Part shown: positions 26,144 through 35,577 of the stretch, one piece after another | Position numbering within the stretch: the stretch's first letter is position 1 | How the letters are laid out: the number at the start of each line of letters is the position of its first letter | Source of the DNA: Bacillota bacterium | GTDB taxonomy: Bacteria > Bacillota > Clostridia > Lachnospirales > Lachnospiraceae | Assembly (NCBI GenBank): GCA_023418475.1 | Contig: JAEZZO010000080.1 | Span: forward strand, 116,403-180,402 | Length of the DNA: 64,000 nucleotides | Direction: 5' to 3' | The notes under the pieces: model-generated | The model's database searches: none | Told to the model about the DNA's origin: nothing | The model's input: only the letters and a program-made list of their open reading frames with translations | Program-made: the position numbers and the translations under genes

Positions 26144-29100
26144 TTATTTTCGGGTGTTTGCAAAAAATGCTTCGATTTGTGCCTGTTCACTGCTAAGTCC
26201 CATCTCTTCCATCTGAACGATTGTCTGTAACATACGTCTGTAATCATGAGGAATGATTTTCTTGAACTTTGGCAGATACTCTGAAAAGTTATTTAATATT
26301 TCTTTTCCCTTTACCGAATTGGTACATTTCACATGCTCCGTAATCATTTCCTTTAATTCCAGTACATCATATTTCTCTGTTACTGCTTCGAAAGAAACAA
26401 GACCTTTATTCAGCTTCTTGTACAGGTCACTGCCTTCATCGAGAACATAAGCAATGCCGCCGCTCATACCTGCCGCAAAGTTTTTCCCGGTTTTACCAAG
26501 CACCGCTACTCTGCCGCCTGTCATATATTCGCAGCCATGGTCACCTACCCCTTCCACAACTGCCATAGCACCGGAGTTTCGTACGCAGAAGCGTTCTCCC
26601 GCTACACCATTTATGAATGCCTTACCGCTTGTCGCGCCGTACAAGGCAACATTACCGATAATAATATTTTCTTCCGCTTTGAAGGTACTATCCTTCGGCG
26701 GATACGCCACAAGCTTACCACCGGAAAGCCCCTTTCCGAAATAGTCATTGCTGTCACCCTCCAGCTCAATGGTAAGACCCTTCGGAATAAATGCTCCAAA
26801 GCTCTGTCCGCCACTGCCCTGTGCTTCAATGACAAATACATCATCCTTTATGGCGGTTCCGTATTTTTTGGTAATCTCAGACCCGAGAATTGTACCAAAG
26901 GTACGGTCTGTGTTGCTCACCTGCACTTTCACCTTCTGATTGTGCTTTTCACCCAGCTTAAATTTCTTAAGCAGTACCTTCTCATCGATCGTATTCTCCA
27001 GTTCAAAGTCATACATCTGGTCAGGGGTAAAATGAATTCCCTCACCCTGCTCTACAAATGGATTATTGATGATCAGACTTAAGTCTACAAGCTTTGCTCT
27101 GGCATCATCCTTGCAGGAATCCTTCACCTTTAAAAGATCCGTATGTCCAACTAATTCATCCACCGTCTTGATCCCTAATTTAGCCATATATTCACGCAGT
27201 TCTTCTGCGATAAAACGCATAAAGTTTTCCACATACTCCGGCTTACCGGTAAAATTCTTACGAAGCTCCGGATTCTGGGTTGCAATACCTACCGGACAAG
27301 TGTCGAGATTGCAGACACGCATCATAACACAACCAAGTGTGATAAGAGGAGCCGTAGCAAAACCAAATTCCTCCGCTCCCAGAAGAGCTGCTATTACCAC
27401 GTCACGTCCGGTCATTAATTTACCGTCTGTTTCTACAACAACCTTGGAACGAAGACCATTCATAATCAGTGTCTGATGTGTCTCCGCGAGGCCCAGCTCC
27501 CAGGGAAGTCCGGCATTGTAGATGGAGGTCCTCGGAGCCGCTCCGGTACCGCCGTCAAAACCTGATATTAATATTACACCTGCTCCTGCTTTTGCAACAC
27601 CTGCAGCAACTGTGCCAACCCCTGCCTCAGATACCAGCTTTACGGATATTCTTGCATTCTTGTTCGCATTTTTAAGATCATAGATTAACTGTGCCAGATC
27701 CTCGATGGAATAGATGTCATGATGCGGCGGCGGGGAGATTAAGCCAACCCCGGGAGTGGAATGCCTTGTCTTAGCCACCCACGGATATACCTTCTGCGCC
27801 GGAAGCTGTCCGCCCTCACCGGGCTTTGCTCCCTGTGCCATCTTAATCTGAATTTCCTTTGCACTTACCAGATATTCACTTGTTACACCAAATCTTCCGG
27901 AGGCAACCTGCTTGATCGCAGAGCATTTATTTAAACCGTCTTCTCCGACCTTAAGTCGCTCTAAGCTTTCACCGCCTTCTCCACTGTTGGATTTACCACC
28001 CAGATGGTTCATGGCAATTGCCATCGCCTCATGTGCTTCCTGTGAGATAGAACCGTAGGACATCGCACCGGTCTTAAAGCGTTTTACGATAGATTCTACA
28101 CTTTCTACTTCCTCAAGAGAAACTCCGTTCTCAGGGAATTTAATTTCAAGTAAGCCACGAAGATTAATTTTTTCCTGTTCCAGTGTTACTTCTTTGGAAT
28201 ACTCCTTGAACATCTCATAGTTGCCGGTTCTTGCTGACTGCTGCAGCAGGTGGATTGTCTTAGGATTATAAAGATGCTCTTCCTTACCGCTTCGCAGCTT
28301 ATGAGAGCCTGCACTGTCCATGGTCAGATCCACATTTAGGCCCAGTGGATCAAATGCCTTGGAATGAAGGGTATCCTGCTGCTTCTCCAGCTCCTTTAAG
28401 GTAATACCGCCAACACGACTTACGGTTCCGGTAAAATATTTATCAATTACTTCCTTACAGATACCGATTGCTTCAAATATTTTAGACCCCTGATAGGACT
28501 GGATTGTTGAAATTCCCATCTTGGAAGCAATCTTTACGATACCATGCAGTACTGCATTGTTATAATCATCCACAGCAGCATAATAATCCTTATCCAGCAT
28601 GTTATTGCTGATCAGCTGGCGGATTGTGTCCTGTGCCAGGTACGGATTAATCGCACAGGCACCGTATCCAAGCAGGCAGGCAAAATGATGAACATCTCTG
28701 GGCTCCGCGCTTTCTACTATCATCGCCAGTGCCGTTCTCTTCTTGGTACGTACCAGATGCTGCTGCAATGCCGATACCGCCAAAAGGGATGGAATTGCCA
28801 CATGGTTTTCATCTACACCGCGGTCGGAAAGGATTAATATATTTACTCCTTCCTTATAAGAACGGTCAGCCTCCAGACAAAGGTGATCAATTGCCTTGCT
28901 AAGAGAGGTATTCTTATAGTACAACATGGATAATACCTCTACCTTAAAGCCGGGCTTCTTCATATGCTTAATCTTTAATAAATCCGTACTTGTTAATATG
29001 GGATTATTAATCTTTAAAACATTACAATTTTCAGCCTTCTCTTCAAGAATATTCCCGTCTTCGCCGATATAAACAGAGGTCGAAGTAACGATCTCTTCAC

Positions 29101-30700
29101 GGATCGCATCGATCGGCGGATTGGTTACCTGGGCAAAAAGCTGCTTAAAATAATTAAATAAAGGAGGATTATTCTTTGATAAAACCGGAAGCGGTAAATC
29201 CGCACCCATAGCTGCGGTTGCTTCCGCTCCGCTGTTTGCCATTGGCAGAATTGTCGTTTTGTAATCCTCATACGTATATCCAAAAGCCTTCAAAAGCTTT
29301 GAAAGCTCTTCATCGGAATATTCCACAACCTTTTTATTGGGAATATGAAGGTCTCTAAGCCTTACTAGATTCTGATCCAGCCATTCGCCATAAGGCTTGC
29401 GCATTGCATAGCTATTCTTTAAATCCTCGTCATCAATCAGGCAGCCCTTCACCGTATCCACTAAGAGCATCTTGCCCGGACGAAGCCTTTCCTTCTTCAC
29501 AATCTTCTCGGCAGGAAAATCCATAACGCCCACTTCGGAGGAAAGTACCAGATAATCATCCTTCGTTACATAGTAACGGGAAGGCCGGAGACCATTACGG
29601 TCAAGCACGGCTCCCATAATATCACCATCGGAGAAAAGAATGGAGGCCGGTCCGTCCCAGGGTTCCATCATCGTTGCATAATACTGATAGAAATCGCTCT
29701 TTTCCCTGCTGATTGCCGAGTCATTACTCCAGGGTTCCGGAATGGTAATCATAACCGCAAGCGGAAGATCCATACCACTCATCACCAGAAACTCCAGGGT
29801 ATTATCAAGCATGGCTGAATCGGAGCCTTCTGCATTCACTACCGGAAGTATTTTATGAAGCTCTCCCTTCAGATGCTCGGATTCCATTGTTTCTTCCCTG
29901 GCTAGCATCTTATCTGCATTTCCGCGGATCGTATTGATCTCACCGTTATGCACAATCAGACGGTTCGGATGTGCTCTCTGCCAGCTGGGATTTGTATTGG
30001 TGGAAAATCTGGAATGGACAATAGCAATTGCACTCTCATAAGCCTTATCCTGCAAATCATCAAAGAAGAGGCGCAGCTGTCCTACCAGGAACATACCCTT
30101 GTAGACAATCGTACGGCTTGATAAGGATACGACATAGGTATCATCATTACTCTGTTCAAAGCATCTTCTTGCAATGAAAAGCTTCCGATCAAAATCAAGA
30201 CCTTTCTCCACATTTGCAGGTCTTTTAATAAAGCACTGGAGAATATGAGGCATACAGGCAACTGCTCTTTCTCCCAAAGTCTCCGGACTGATCGGAACCT
30301 CTCTCCAGCCAAGGAATTTCATTCCTTCCTTCTCCACTATGATTTCAAACATTTTCTTAGCCTGGTTACGGCTCAGTTCTTCCTGCGGGAAGAAAAACAT
30401 ACCAACGCCATAATCACGTTCCATGCCAAGATCAAGTCCTAACGGTTTTGTTACTTTACTAAAAAACCTATGAGATATCTGAAGGAGAATTCCAACACCG
30501 TCACCGGTTTTTCCGTCTGCATCCTTACCGGCGCGATGCTCCAGATTTTCAACAATCTTTAAAGCATTTTCAACCGTCTCATGTGTTTTCACACCTTTCA
30601 TGTGTACAACTGCACCGATACCACAGTTGTCATGCTCAAAACGGGGATCATACAGCCCCTGCGGAACCTGTGTAATTTCCTCTCTGATGTTCTTCTGCAT
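26144..30700 (-). CDS. gltB: Glutamate synthase, large subunit
   Basis: A 1518-residue subunit. The start is the ATG at 30700, 5-6 bases after GAGGAG; the in-frame GTG two codons earlier overlaps that site. A propeptide of 25 residues precedes the catalytic C26 of the amidotransferase domain (HDNCGIGAVVHMKG). The synthase domain has the FMN region around KPGEGGQLPAQKV and GFDGGTGAAPRTS. The 3Fe-4S cysteines are in CVMMRVCNLDTCPVG. The C-terminal beta-helix GXGXG domain includes GDSNDYFGKGLSGG. All domains are intact. The leader contains a terminator-like hairpin. Confidence 0.97.
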   Translation of the reverse strand: MQKNIREEITQVPQGLYDPRFEHDNCGIGAVVHMKGVKTHETVENALKIVENLEHRAGKDADGKTGDGVGILLQISHRFFSKVTKPLGLDLGMERDYGVGMFFFPQEELSRNQAKKMFEIIVEKEGMKFLGWREVPISPETLGERAVACMPHILQCFIKRPANVEKGLDFDRKLFIARRCFEQSNDDTYVVSLSSRTIVYKGMFLVGQLRLFFDDLQDKAYESAIAIVHSRFSTNTNPSWQRAHPNRLIVHNGEINTIRGNADKMLAREETMESEHLKGELHKILPVVNAEGSDSAMLDNTLEFLVMSGMDLPLAVMITIPEPWSNDSAISREKSDFYQYYATMMEPWDGPASILFSDGDIMGAVLDRNGLRPSRYYVTKDDYLVLSSEVGVMDFPAEKIVKKERLRPGKMLLVDTVKGCLIDDEDLKNSYAMRKPYGEWLDQNLVRLRDLHIPNKKVVEYSDEELSKLLKAFGYTYEDYKTTILPMANSGAEATAAMGADLPLPVLSKNNPPLFNYFKQLFAQVTNPPIDAIREEIVTSTSVYIGEDGNILEEKAENCNVLKINNPILTSTDLLKIKHMKKPGFKVEVLSMLYYKNTSLSKAIDHLCLEADRSYKEGVNILILSDRGVDENHVAIPSLLAVSALQQHLVRTKKRTALAMIVESAEPRDVHHFACLLGYGACAINPYLAQDTIRQLISNNMLDKDYYAAVDDYNNAVLHGIVKIASKMGISTIQSYQGSKIFEAIGICKEVIDKYFTGTVSRVGGITLKELEKQQDTLHSKAFDPLGLNVDLTMDSAGSHKLRSGKEEHLYNPKTIHLLQQSARTGNYEMFKEYSKEVTLEQEKINLRGLLEIKFPENGVSLEEVESVESIVKRFKTGAMSYGSISQEAHEAMAIAMNHLGGKSNSGEGGESLERLKVGEDGLNKCSAIKQVASGRFGVTSEYLVSAKEIQIKMAQGAKPGEGGQLPAQKVYPWVAKTRHSTPGVGLISPPPHHDIYSIEDLAQLIYDLKNANKNARISVKLVSEAGVGTVAAGVAKAGAGVILISGFDGGTGAAPRTSIYNAGLPWELGLAETHQTLIMNGLRSKVVVETDGKLMTGRDVVIAALLGAEEFGFATAPLITLGCVMMRVCNLDTCPVGIATQNPELRKNFTGKPEYVENFMRFIAEELREYMAKLGIKTVDELVGHTDLLKVKDSCKDDARAKLVDLSLIINNPFVEQGEGIHFTPDQMYDFELENTIDEKVLLKKFKLGEKHNQKVKVQVSNTDRTFGTILGSEITKKYGTAIKDDVFVIEAQGSGGQSFGAFIPKGLTIELEGDSNDYFGKGLSGGKLVAYPPKDSTFKAEENIIIGNVALYGATSGKAFINGVAGERFCVRNSGAMAVVEGVGDHGCEYMTGGRVAVLGKTGKNFAAGMSGGIAYVLDEGSDLYKKLNKGLVSFEAVTEKYDVLELKEMITEHVKCTNSVKGKEILNNFSEYLPKFKKIIPHDYRRMLQTIVQMEEMGLSSEQAQIEAFFANTRK

Positions 30701-30766
30701 AAACACTCCTCTTTCTTTATAAGATAATTTATAGTGATGGACTATATTTCAAAGTAAAAAAATAAA

Positions 30767-30801
30767 GCATCCTAGACTTCGCCCTGTTCAGTCTAAAACG
30801 C
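30767..30801 (-). promoter_or_regulatory. Terminator-like hairpin in the gltB leader (candidate attenuator)
   Basis: On the minus strand GCGTTTTAGACT and AGTCTAGGATGC form a 12-bp RNA stem (three G:U pairs), followed by TTTATTTTTTTAC. It begins about 12 bases from the expected transcription start, before gltB rather than after a gene, so it is placed to stop early transcription. Confidence 0.55.
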
Positions 30802-30819
30802 CTTTGTTTTATCGTGTTG

Positions 30820-30848
30820 ATTATAATATAGAATTTCCTCATTTACAA
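30820..30848 (-). promoter_or_regulatory. Promoter of gltBD
   Basis: TTGTAA (30843-30848) and TATAAT (30820-30825) on the minus strand, with a 17-base spacer, about 120 bases before gltB. Confidence 0.7.
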
Positions 30849-31028
30849 GTATCTCAAGAAGAAAAAATAATGGAAATAATTAATTTATTAAATAATTAAG
30901 CAGAAATACCTAATATAATAAGGTAAATACCATATCAAACTTAATAATATTAAGTCGATAGAATTTCTTCTTTGTATTAAACTTATTTAAGATATCCGTC
31001 GATATAGTAAGCATAAACTGTAACATAT

Positions 31029-31122
31029 GATTTGAGTGCCAAAAGCCTAAAAATGATTTGCCGGATGAATATGCACTCATATTCATCTACATAACCTGGA
31101 TCAGGCTTTTGATATTCTAGTC
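31029..31122. repeat. R1 palindromic repeat, copy 6 (full length)
   Basis: GATTTGAGTGCCAAAAGCCT and AGGCTTTTGATATTCTAGTC are the ends. The centre GATGAATATGCAC/TCATATTCATC is an almost perfect palindrome, and the right half is nearly identical to copy 4. Confidence 0.85.
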
Positions 31123-31130
31123 TAACATAG

Positions 31131-31201
31131 GAAATTGCGAAACTCGAAGATTTTATCCTTCAATGTACATAATTAGGACTACGATATCGTTTCGCAATTG
31201 T
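31131..31201. repeat. Miniature R3 element
   Basis: AATTGCGAAAC (31133-31143) and GTTTCGCAATT (31189-31199) are perfect inverted ends, the same ends as the longer R3 elements at 59643 and 62112, but only 67 bases apart with an unrelated interior. It directly follows an R1 copy. Confidence 0.7.
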
Positions 31202-31227
31202 CCAGAAAGATGAGAGAGGATGAAACA

Positions 31228-33192
31228 ATGGATATTAACCAGTCTTCACTTTCAAGGTATCAATCGGCCGGGGCAGAGATATCACGTTCTCTGTCTGAAA
31301 ACAGGTCTCAGGCTGATACCTCCAGACTTAAGGGTGCTTCGGCTGTAAATATCCGGCAGCTTGATTTAAAGGAAGGGCAGATCGTGAAAGGACAGATTAT
31401 CGATCAGAGATATAACGAAGTAAGCATCCGGCTTGAGCCCGGAAAACAGGTTGTAACTGCCAGGCTAAACGCTGATGTTGCCCTTGAAATTGGTCAGAAC
31501 GCCCGGTTCCAGGTCACTGACAATGCTTCTGACCAGACAGTACTAAAGTATATTCCGGCTGAAACTGCAGCCCCTGCAGATGCCACCGTGCAAAAAGCCT
31601 TAACCTCCTCCGGCTTTGCTGCGACGGGATTAAATAAAAGTATCGTATCCGAGCTTCTAAACCAGAGAATGCCTGTTGATAAACAGACTCTTCAGACGCT
31701 TCTGCGTTATTCCTACGCAAACCGTGAAGTTTCTTCCTTGACTCTGGTATTAATGTATAAAAATAAAATACCTTTAACAAAGGAGAATATACTCCAATTT
31801 GAAGCTTATCAAAACGGGACAAATAAACTATTAAGTGATATTAGAAATATTTCCGGAAATATAGCTGAATTGTTACGAAATGCGAAGGATACCAAAGAAG
31901 AGAATACTAATCGCACTGCTCTACCTCTTAATAGTACTGCACTGTCCCCGGAGCAGCAGCAAAATAGCAGTGCTGCCATACAAGGAGATGCCATATCTGA
32001 TGATACTATGCTGCCAATGCTATCCAATCGTATTGCTAAAACAGATAAGGTCATACAAATAAACGGGAAGCTTCTTGAAATATTGTATCATACTTCCGGG
32101 ACTGTTGCAAACGCGGAACCCGGCAGCACCCTTATTTGTGTGTTAAGCCCTGATGAACGGCTATTACTTGCTAAAATGATTACGCAACAGCTTTCAAAAG
32201 GGGCTCTCATTTTGGCAGGTCTTCCTGAGGATACAGCTGAACAGGTAATAAGCGCAGCTCTTAATAACGATCAGACCTCAACGCTGTTGGAGCAAATAAA
32301 AACACAGACCCCCGACGGCCTTTCCGATATCGTGGCTAAGCTTAAAAGTCAGCCTGCTGTACCGGAAGGCAGCAAAGTTCCCATATCCAATCTTCTGGAT
32401 CAGACACAGCGGACACTTCTTCTGGAATATCTGAAGGATTATCCTGATACGGGCGAAATAAAAAATCAATTAGAAGATGGCAGCGCATCTCTGGAAGAGA
32501 CATTGCGTTATATACAGGATAACCTGAAAAGCTCCAATGACAAGACCGTAAGCAAGCTCCTTCGTTCGCCCGAATATACTAAGCTTCTGGAAGGTGCTTT
32601 CCAGGAAAAGTGGACTCTTACACCTGAAAAACTGGCCCAGAAAACTCCAGTTACAGACCTGTATCAAAACCTGCAAAGGGATATTGAACAACTTGAAAAA
32701 TTAGTAGATGCCAACAAGGATACAGCAGAAACCTTTCGTATGAAGGAACCTATGAAAAACCTTTCAGAAAATCTATCCTTTATGAAGGATCTGAACGAAA
32801 TGTTCACCTTCCTTCCCTTGCCGCTTCAACTAAAGAATAATCAGCTGCAAAGTGACCTGTATGTATTTACCAACAAAAAAGCTTTGCGGGAAAAGAAGAA
32901 CCGGATTAGTGTCCTTTTGCATCTTGATATGGAATGTCTTGGTCCCTTGAACATCTATATACAGATGGAGCAGAATAAGATTTCCGCAAAATTCAGTGTA
33001 GAGGATACGCAAGCGGGTCAATTACTCGCAAAAAATCTTCCTTCTCTGGAAGAGGCCCTCGAAAAGAGAGGATATCATCTAAAAGCTGAGCTTGTGGATA
33101 CTTACAAGGAACCCAATTTCAGCAAGGATTTGATCGAACAGGATTCGCCCGATCATGCTATATCACGTTTTACCTTTGACATCAGGACTTAA
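31228..33192 (+). CDS. FliK-like flagellar hook-length control protein (Flg_hook C-terminal domain)
   Basis: A 654-residue hydrophilic protein, one of the few plus-strand genes. The start is the ATG of MDINQSSLS, 8 bases after AGAGAGGA. The N-terminal part has a small beta-rich segment (KEGQIVKGQIIDQRYNEVSI) and the middle is a long Gln/Ser/Thr-rich helical region, as in hook rulers. The last 110 residues match the Flg_hook pattern: LNIYIQMEQNKISAKFSVED, then LLAKNLPSLEEALEKRGY. No other flagellar structural gene is in the window, so the assignment rests on the C-terminal domain; an uncharacterised relative of FliK is the alternative. Confidence 0.6.
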   Translation: MDINQSSLSRYQSAGAEISRSLSENRSQADTSRLKGASAVNIRQLDLKEGQIVKGQIIDQRYNEVSIRLEPGKQVVTARLNADVALEIGQNARFQVTDNASDQTVLKYIPAETAAPADATVQKALTSSGFAATGLNKSIVSELLNQRMPVDKQTLQTLLRYSYANREVSSLTLVLMYKNKIPLTKENILQFEAYQNGTNKLLSDIRNISGNIAELLRNAKDTKEENTNRTALPLNSTALSPEQQQNSSAAIQGDAISDDTMLPMLSNRIAKTDKVIQINGKLLEILYHTSGTVANAEPGSTLICVLSPDERLLLAKMITQQLSKGALILAGLPEDTAEQVISAALNNDQTSTLLEQIKTQTPDGLSDIVAKLKSQPAVPEGSKVPISNLLDQTQRTLLLEYLKDYPDTGEIKNQLEDGSASLEETLRYIQDNLKSSNDKTVSKLLRSPEYTKLLEGAFQEKWTLTPEKLAQKTPVTDLYQNLQRDIEQLEKLVDANKDTAETFRMKEPMKNLSENLSFMKDLNEMFTFLPLPLQLKNNQLQSDLYVFTNKKALREKKNRISVLLHLDMECLGPLNIYIQMEQNKISAKFSVEDTQAGQLLAKNLPSLEEALEKRGYHLKAELVDTYKEPNFSKDLIEQDSPDHAISRFTFDIRT

Positions 33193-33762
33193 CGTGTGAC
33201 ATCTCATAAAATGATATTGTCTCCATAAAAAATTACAGTCATGATATGAATATGGTTGCAGACAGGCTAATTTAACCCCTCGCTACACTTGCTCCAAGGC
33301 AGTGACTGAGTTTTACTTTCTGCAGCCTCTTTTAATTGTGTTTTCATTCTCGGATTCTCTGGAGTTTTTTATATTCTTTCGGTAAGATTTTCATTAATTA
33401 AATCCTTTATTATTACATTGACTATGTTCGACACATTCTATAAAATAATATTAAGTTTCAACATATTTTGCACAGTGAAAAAAAAACATCCCAATATTAT
33501 TAGGTAAAATATGCTAAATAAGTGAGTATAAGAGATATATTTATTGTTGAAGCTGTTTTTTCTACCATGCATTATTACTTTTCTTGTTCAACTCAAATCG
33601 GATCAATTTTGATGCTAAGATAACCTTTTATGTTAATTAGTTCTATAATGAAATTAACGCAAACATAAGCGAATTAAGAGGAGATTGCATGTCACACTTT
33701 TGCTCTACTGCCTGACGACAGTATGGATATTTATGATGTAAAAAGAATAGGGAGGCATATCT
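33193..33762. other. 570-base intergenic region before the chemoreceptor gene
   Basis: No ORF. A possible weak hairpin (GGTTGCAG near 33253 with CTGCAGCC near 33323, then TCTTTT) may end the FliK-like transcript. The rest is AT-rich leader and promoter DNA for the chemoreceptor; I saw no clear sigma-28 promoter. Confidence 0.35.
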
Positions 33763-35460
33763 ATGAAATTAAAACTAATGGCTAAAATTATGACCGGAAC
33801 AATGCTAATAGCATTATTTGGAATCGCTACCGTTTTCTTTAGTACCATTCAGCTGAAAAATATATCCGTAAAAGCAGAGAATATTTATAAAAACTATCTT
33901 CCGCTGTATGATGAAACAAATAAAGTTGCTTATGGGGCAATTGAGCAGGTAGCTTATCTGAGAGGATATTATATTACCGAAAATAAAGATTTCGTAACAA
34001 AATATACCCAGCTGAGCTCAGAAACCGATACCATTGAGCAGAGGCAAATTGATACCGCTGTGACCGAGACGGGAAAAAAGCTAAGTTCAGAGGTTCAGGT
34101 GCTTGACAGAGCGTATTCTTCCATCGCAGAAAGCAAATTTCTTCCCCTATTAGAAAAGGGTGATAAAGAAGGAGCTCTTAAAGTGATGAAGGAGGAAATG
34201 GTTCCTGCTGCCGCAAGCTTAAGCAGTAAAATTGATGAGCTTCTTACCTTTCGCCATGAACAAATGTCAGGTGAATTAGAATCTTCCCACCGTATCGCAA
34301 ATACATCGGAAGAGATATTAATCATTCTGACGATTATCCTGATCATAATATCCATCCTCGCAGGCTTTTTCATCTCTCTTGGTATTTCACGTCCAGTGAA
34401 GAGAATAACAAAAGGAATTCTGGAAGCTGAGAAGGACAATAATCTTACTTATTCCTTCCAGATTAACAGTAAGGATGAAATTGAGGATATGGCAGAAGCG
34501 CTCAATCGTTTTCTCGCTAAAATCCGTACTTCCTTCCATAGTGTTATCGACGAAACGGGGAGCGTTGTAAGAGCCGTTGAAGGTGTAGATAGCAGTATGA
34601 TAAGGTTGAATGACGGAATTGGAGACATTTCTGCAACAACACAGGAGCTTTCTGCAGGAATGGAAGAAACTGCTGCTTCCTCAGAGGAAATGAATGCAAC
34701 TACCTCAGAGATCGAAAGTGCTGTACATAATATAGCCGAAAAGGCACAGGAAGGTGCCCATGCTGCTGCGGATATTAATAACCGCGCTACTATGTTACGT
34801 ACAAATTTTCAGCAATCACAGGAATCCGGAGCTAAAATATTAAATGAAGTCAGGCAAAAACTGGAGGTTGCTTTACAAGATTCCAAAGAAGTTGAGAAAA
34901 TCGGTGGACTTACTGCTGCCATCCTGCAAATTACAGGACAGACAAATTTACTTGCTCTCAATGCAAGTATTGAATCCGCTAGAGCAGGAGAAGCCGGTAA
35001 AGGCTTTGCCGTAGTAGCCGAAGAAATCCGCAAATTGGCAGAAGACTCCAAGAATACGGTTGCAAAAATCCAAGTGATAACAGATGGTGTACGTAAATCC
35101 GTGGACAATCTGGCTCTTAGTTCCAATGAATTACTAAAATACATTATGCAGGATATCGCTAAGGATTATGCACTTATGATGAAAGCAACCGATGAGTATT
35201 TTAATGATGCACATTTTGTAAACGAACTTGTTACCGACTTCAGTGCAACCTCCGAAGAATTATTAGCTTCTGTTCAAAGTGTGTCCAAAGCAATCTATGA
35301 AGTATCAACCGCCACGAACGAGGGTGCCCAGGGTACTACCAATATTGCACAGAAAACTGCTGAGGCTGCTTCACAATCGGGCATGGCTATCAGTGAAACA
35401 GCGAATGCAAGAGAATGTACGGATCGTTTAATGAAATCGGTAAATCAGTTTAAGCTTTAA
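33763..35460 (+). CDS. Methyl-accepting chemotaxis protein
   Basis: A 565-residue chemoreceptor. First membrane helix about residues 8-30, a periplasm-facing four-helix-bundle sensor (about 31-185, with ENIYKNYLPLYDE), a second helix about 187-210, HAMP about 211-265, then a long signalling coiled coil. The hairpin tip reads TGQTNLLALNASIESARAGE then AGKGFAVVAEEIRKLAEDS, the CheA/CheW contact. GGGAGG lies 8 bases upstream of the start. It ends in FKL without the CheR/CheB-tethering pentapeptide. The ligand is unknown. It is monocistronic with its own terminator. Confidence 0.95.
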   Translation: MKLKLMAKIMTGTMLIALFGIATVFFSTIQLKNISVKAENIYKNYLPLYDETNKVAYGAIEQVAYLRGYYITENKDFVTKYTQLSSETDTIEQRQIDTAVTETGKKLSSEVQVLDRAYSSIAESKFLPLLEKGDKEGALKVMKEEMVPAAASLSSKIDELLTFRHEQMSGELESSHRIANTSEEILIILTIILIIISILAGFFISLGISRPVKRITKGILEAEKDNNLTYSFQINSKDEIEDMAEALNRFLAKIRTSFHSVIDETGSVVRAVEGVDSSMIRLNDGIGDISATTQELSAGMEETAASSEEMNATTSEIESAVHNIAEKAQEGAHAAADINNRATMLRTNFQQSQESGAKILNEVRQKLEVALQDSKEVEKIGGLTAAILQITGQTNLLALNASIESARAGEAGKGFAVVAEEIRKLAEDSKNTVAKIQVITDGVRKSVDNLALSSNELLKYIMQDIAKDYALMMKATDEYFNDAHFVNELVTDFSATSEELLASVQSVSKAIYEVSTATNEGAQGTTNIAQKTAEAASQSGMAISETANARECTDRLMKSVNQFKL

Positions 35461-35506
35461 ACGCACTGCAAGACCTTAGCTTCCTAGTCATTCATTTTAA
35501 ATGTAA

Positions 35507-35546
35507 AGCTAAGATCCCAGATATCATAATTTGTGGGATCTTAGCT
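35507..35546. terminator. Terminator shared by converging genes
   Basis: AGCTAAGATCCCA (35507-35519) and TGGGATCTTAGCT (35534-35546) form a perfect 13-bp stem between the plus-strand chemoreceptor and the minus-strand MacB-like permease. T-rich sequence lies on the minus-strand entry side, so it may serve both. Confidence 0.75.
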
Positions 35547-35577
35547 TAAGAAAAATTTAAATACCGATAGCCTGATA

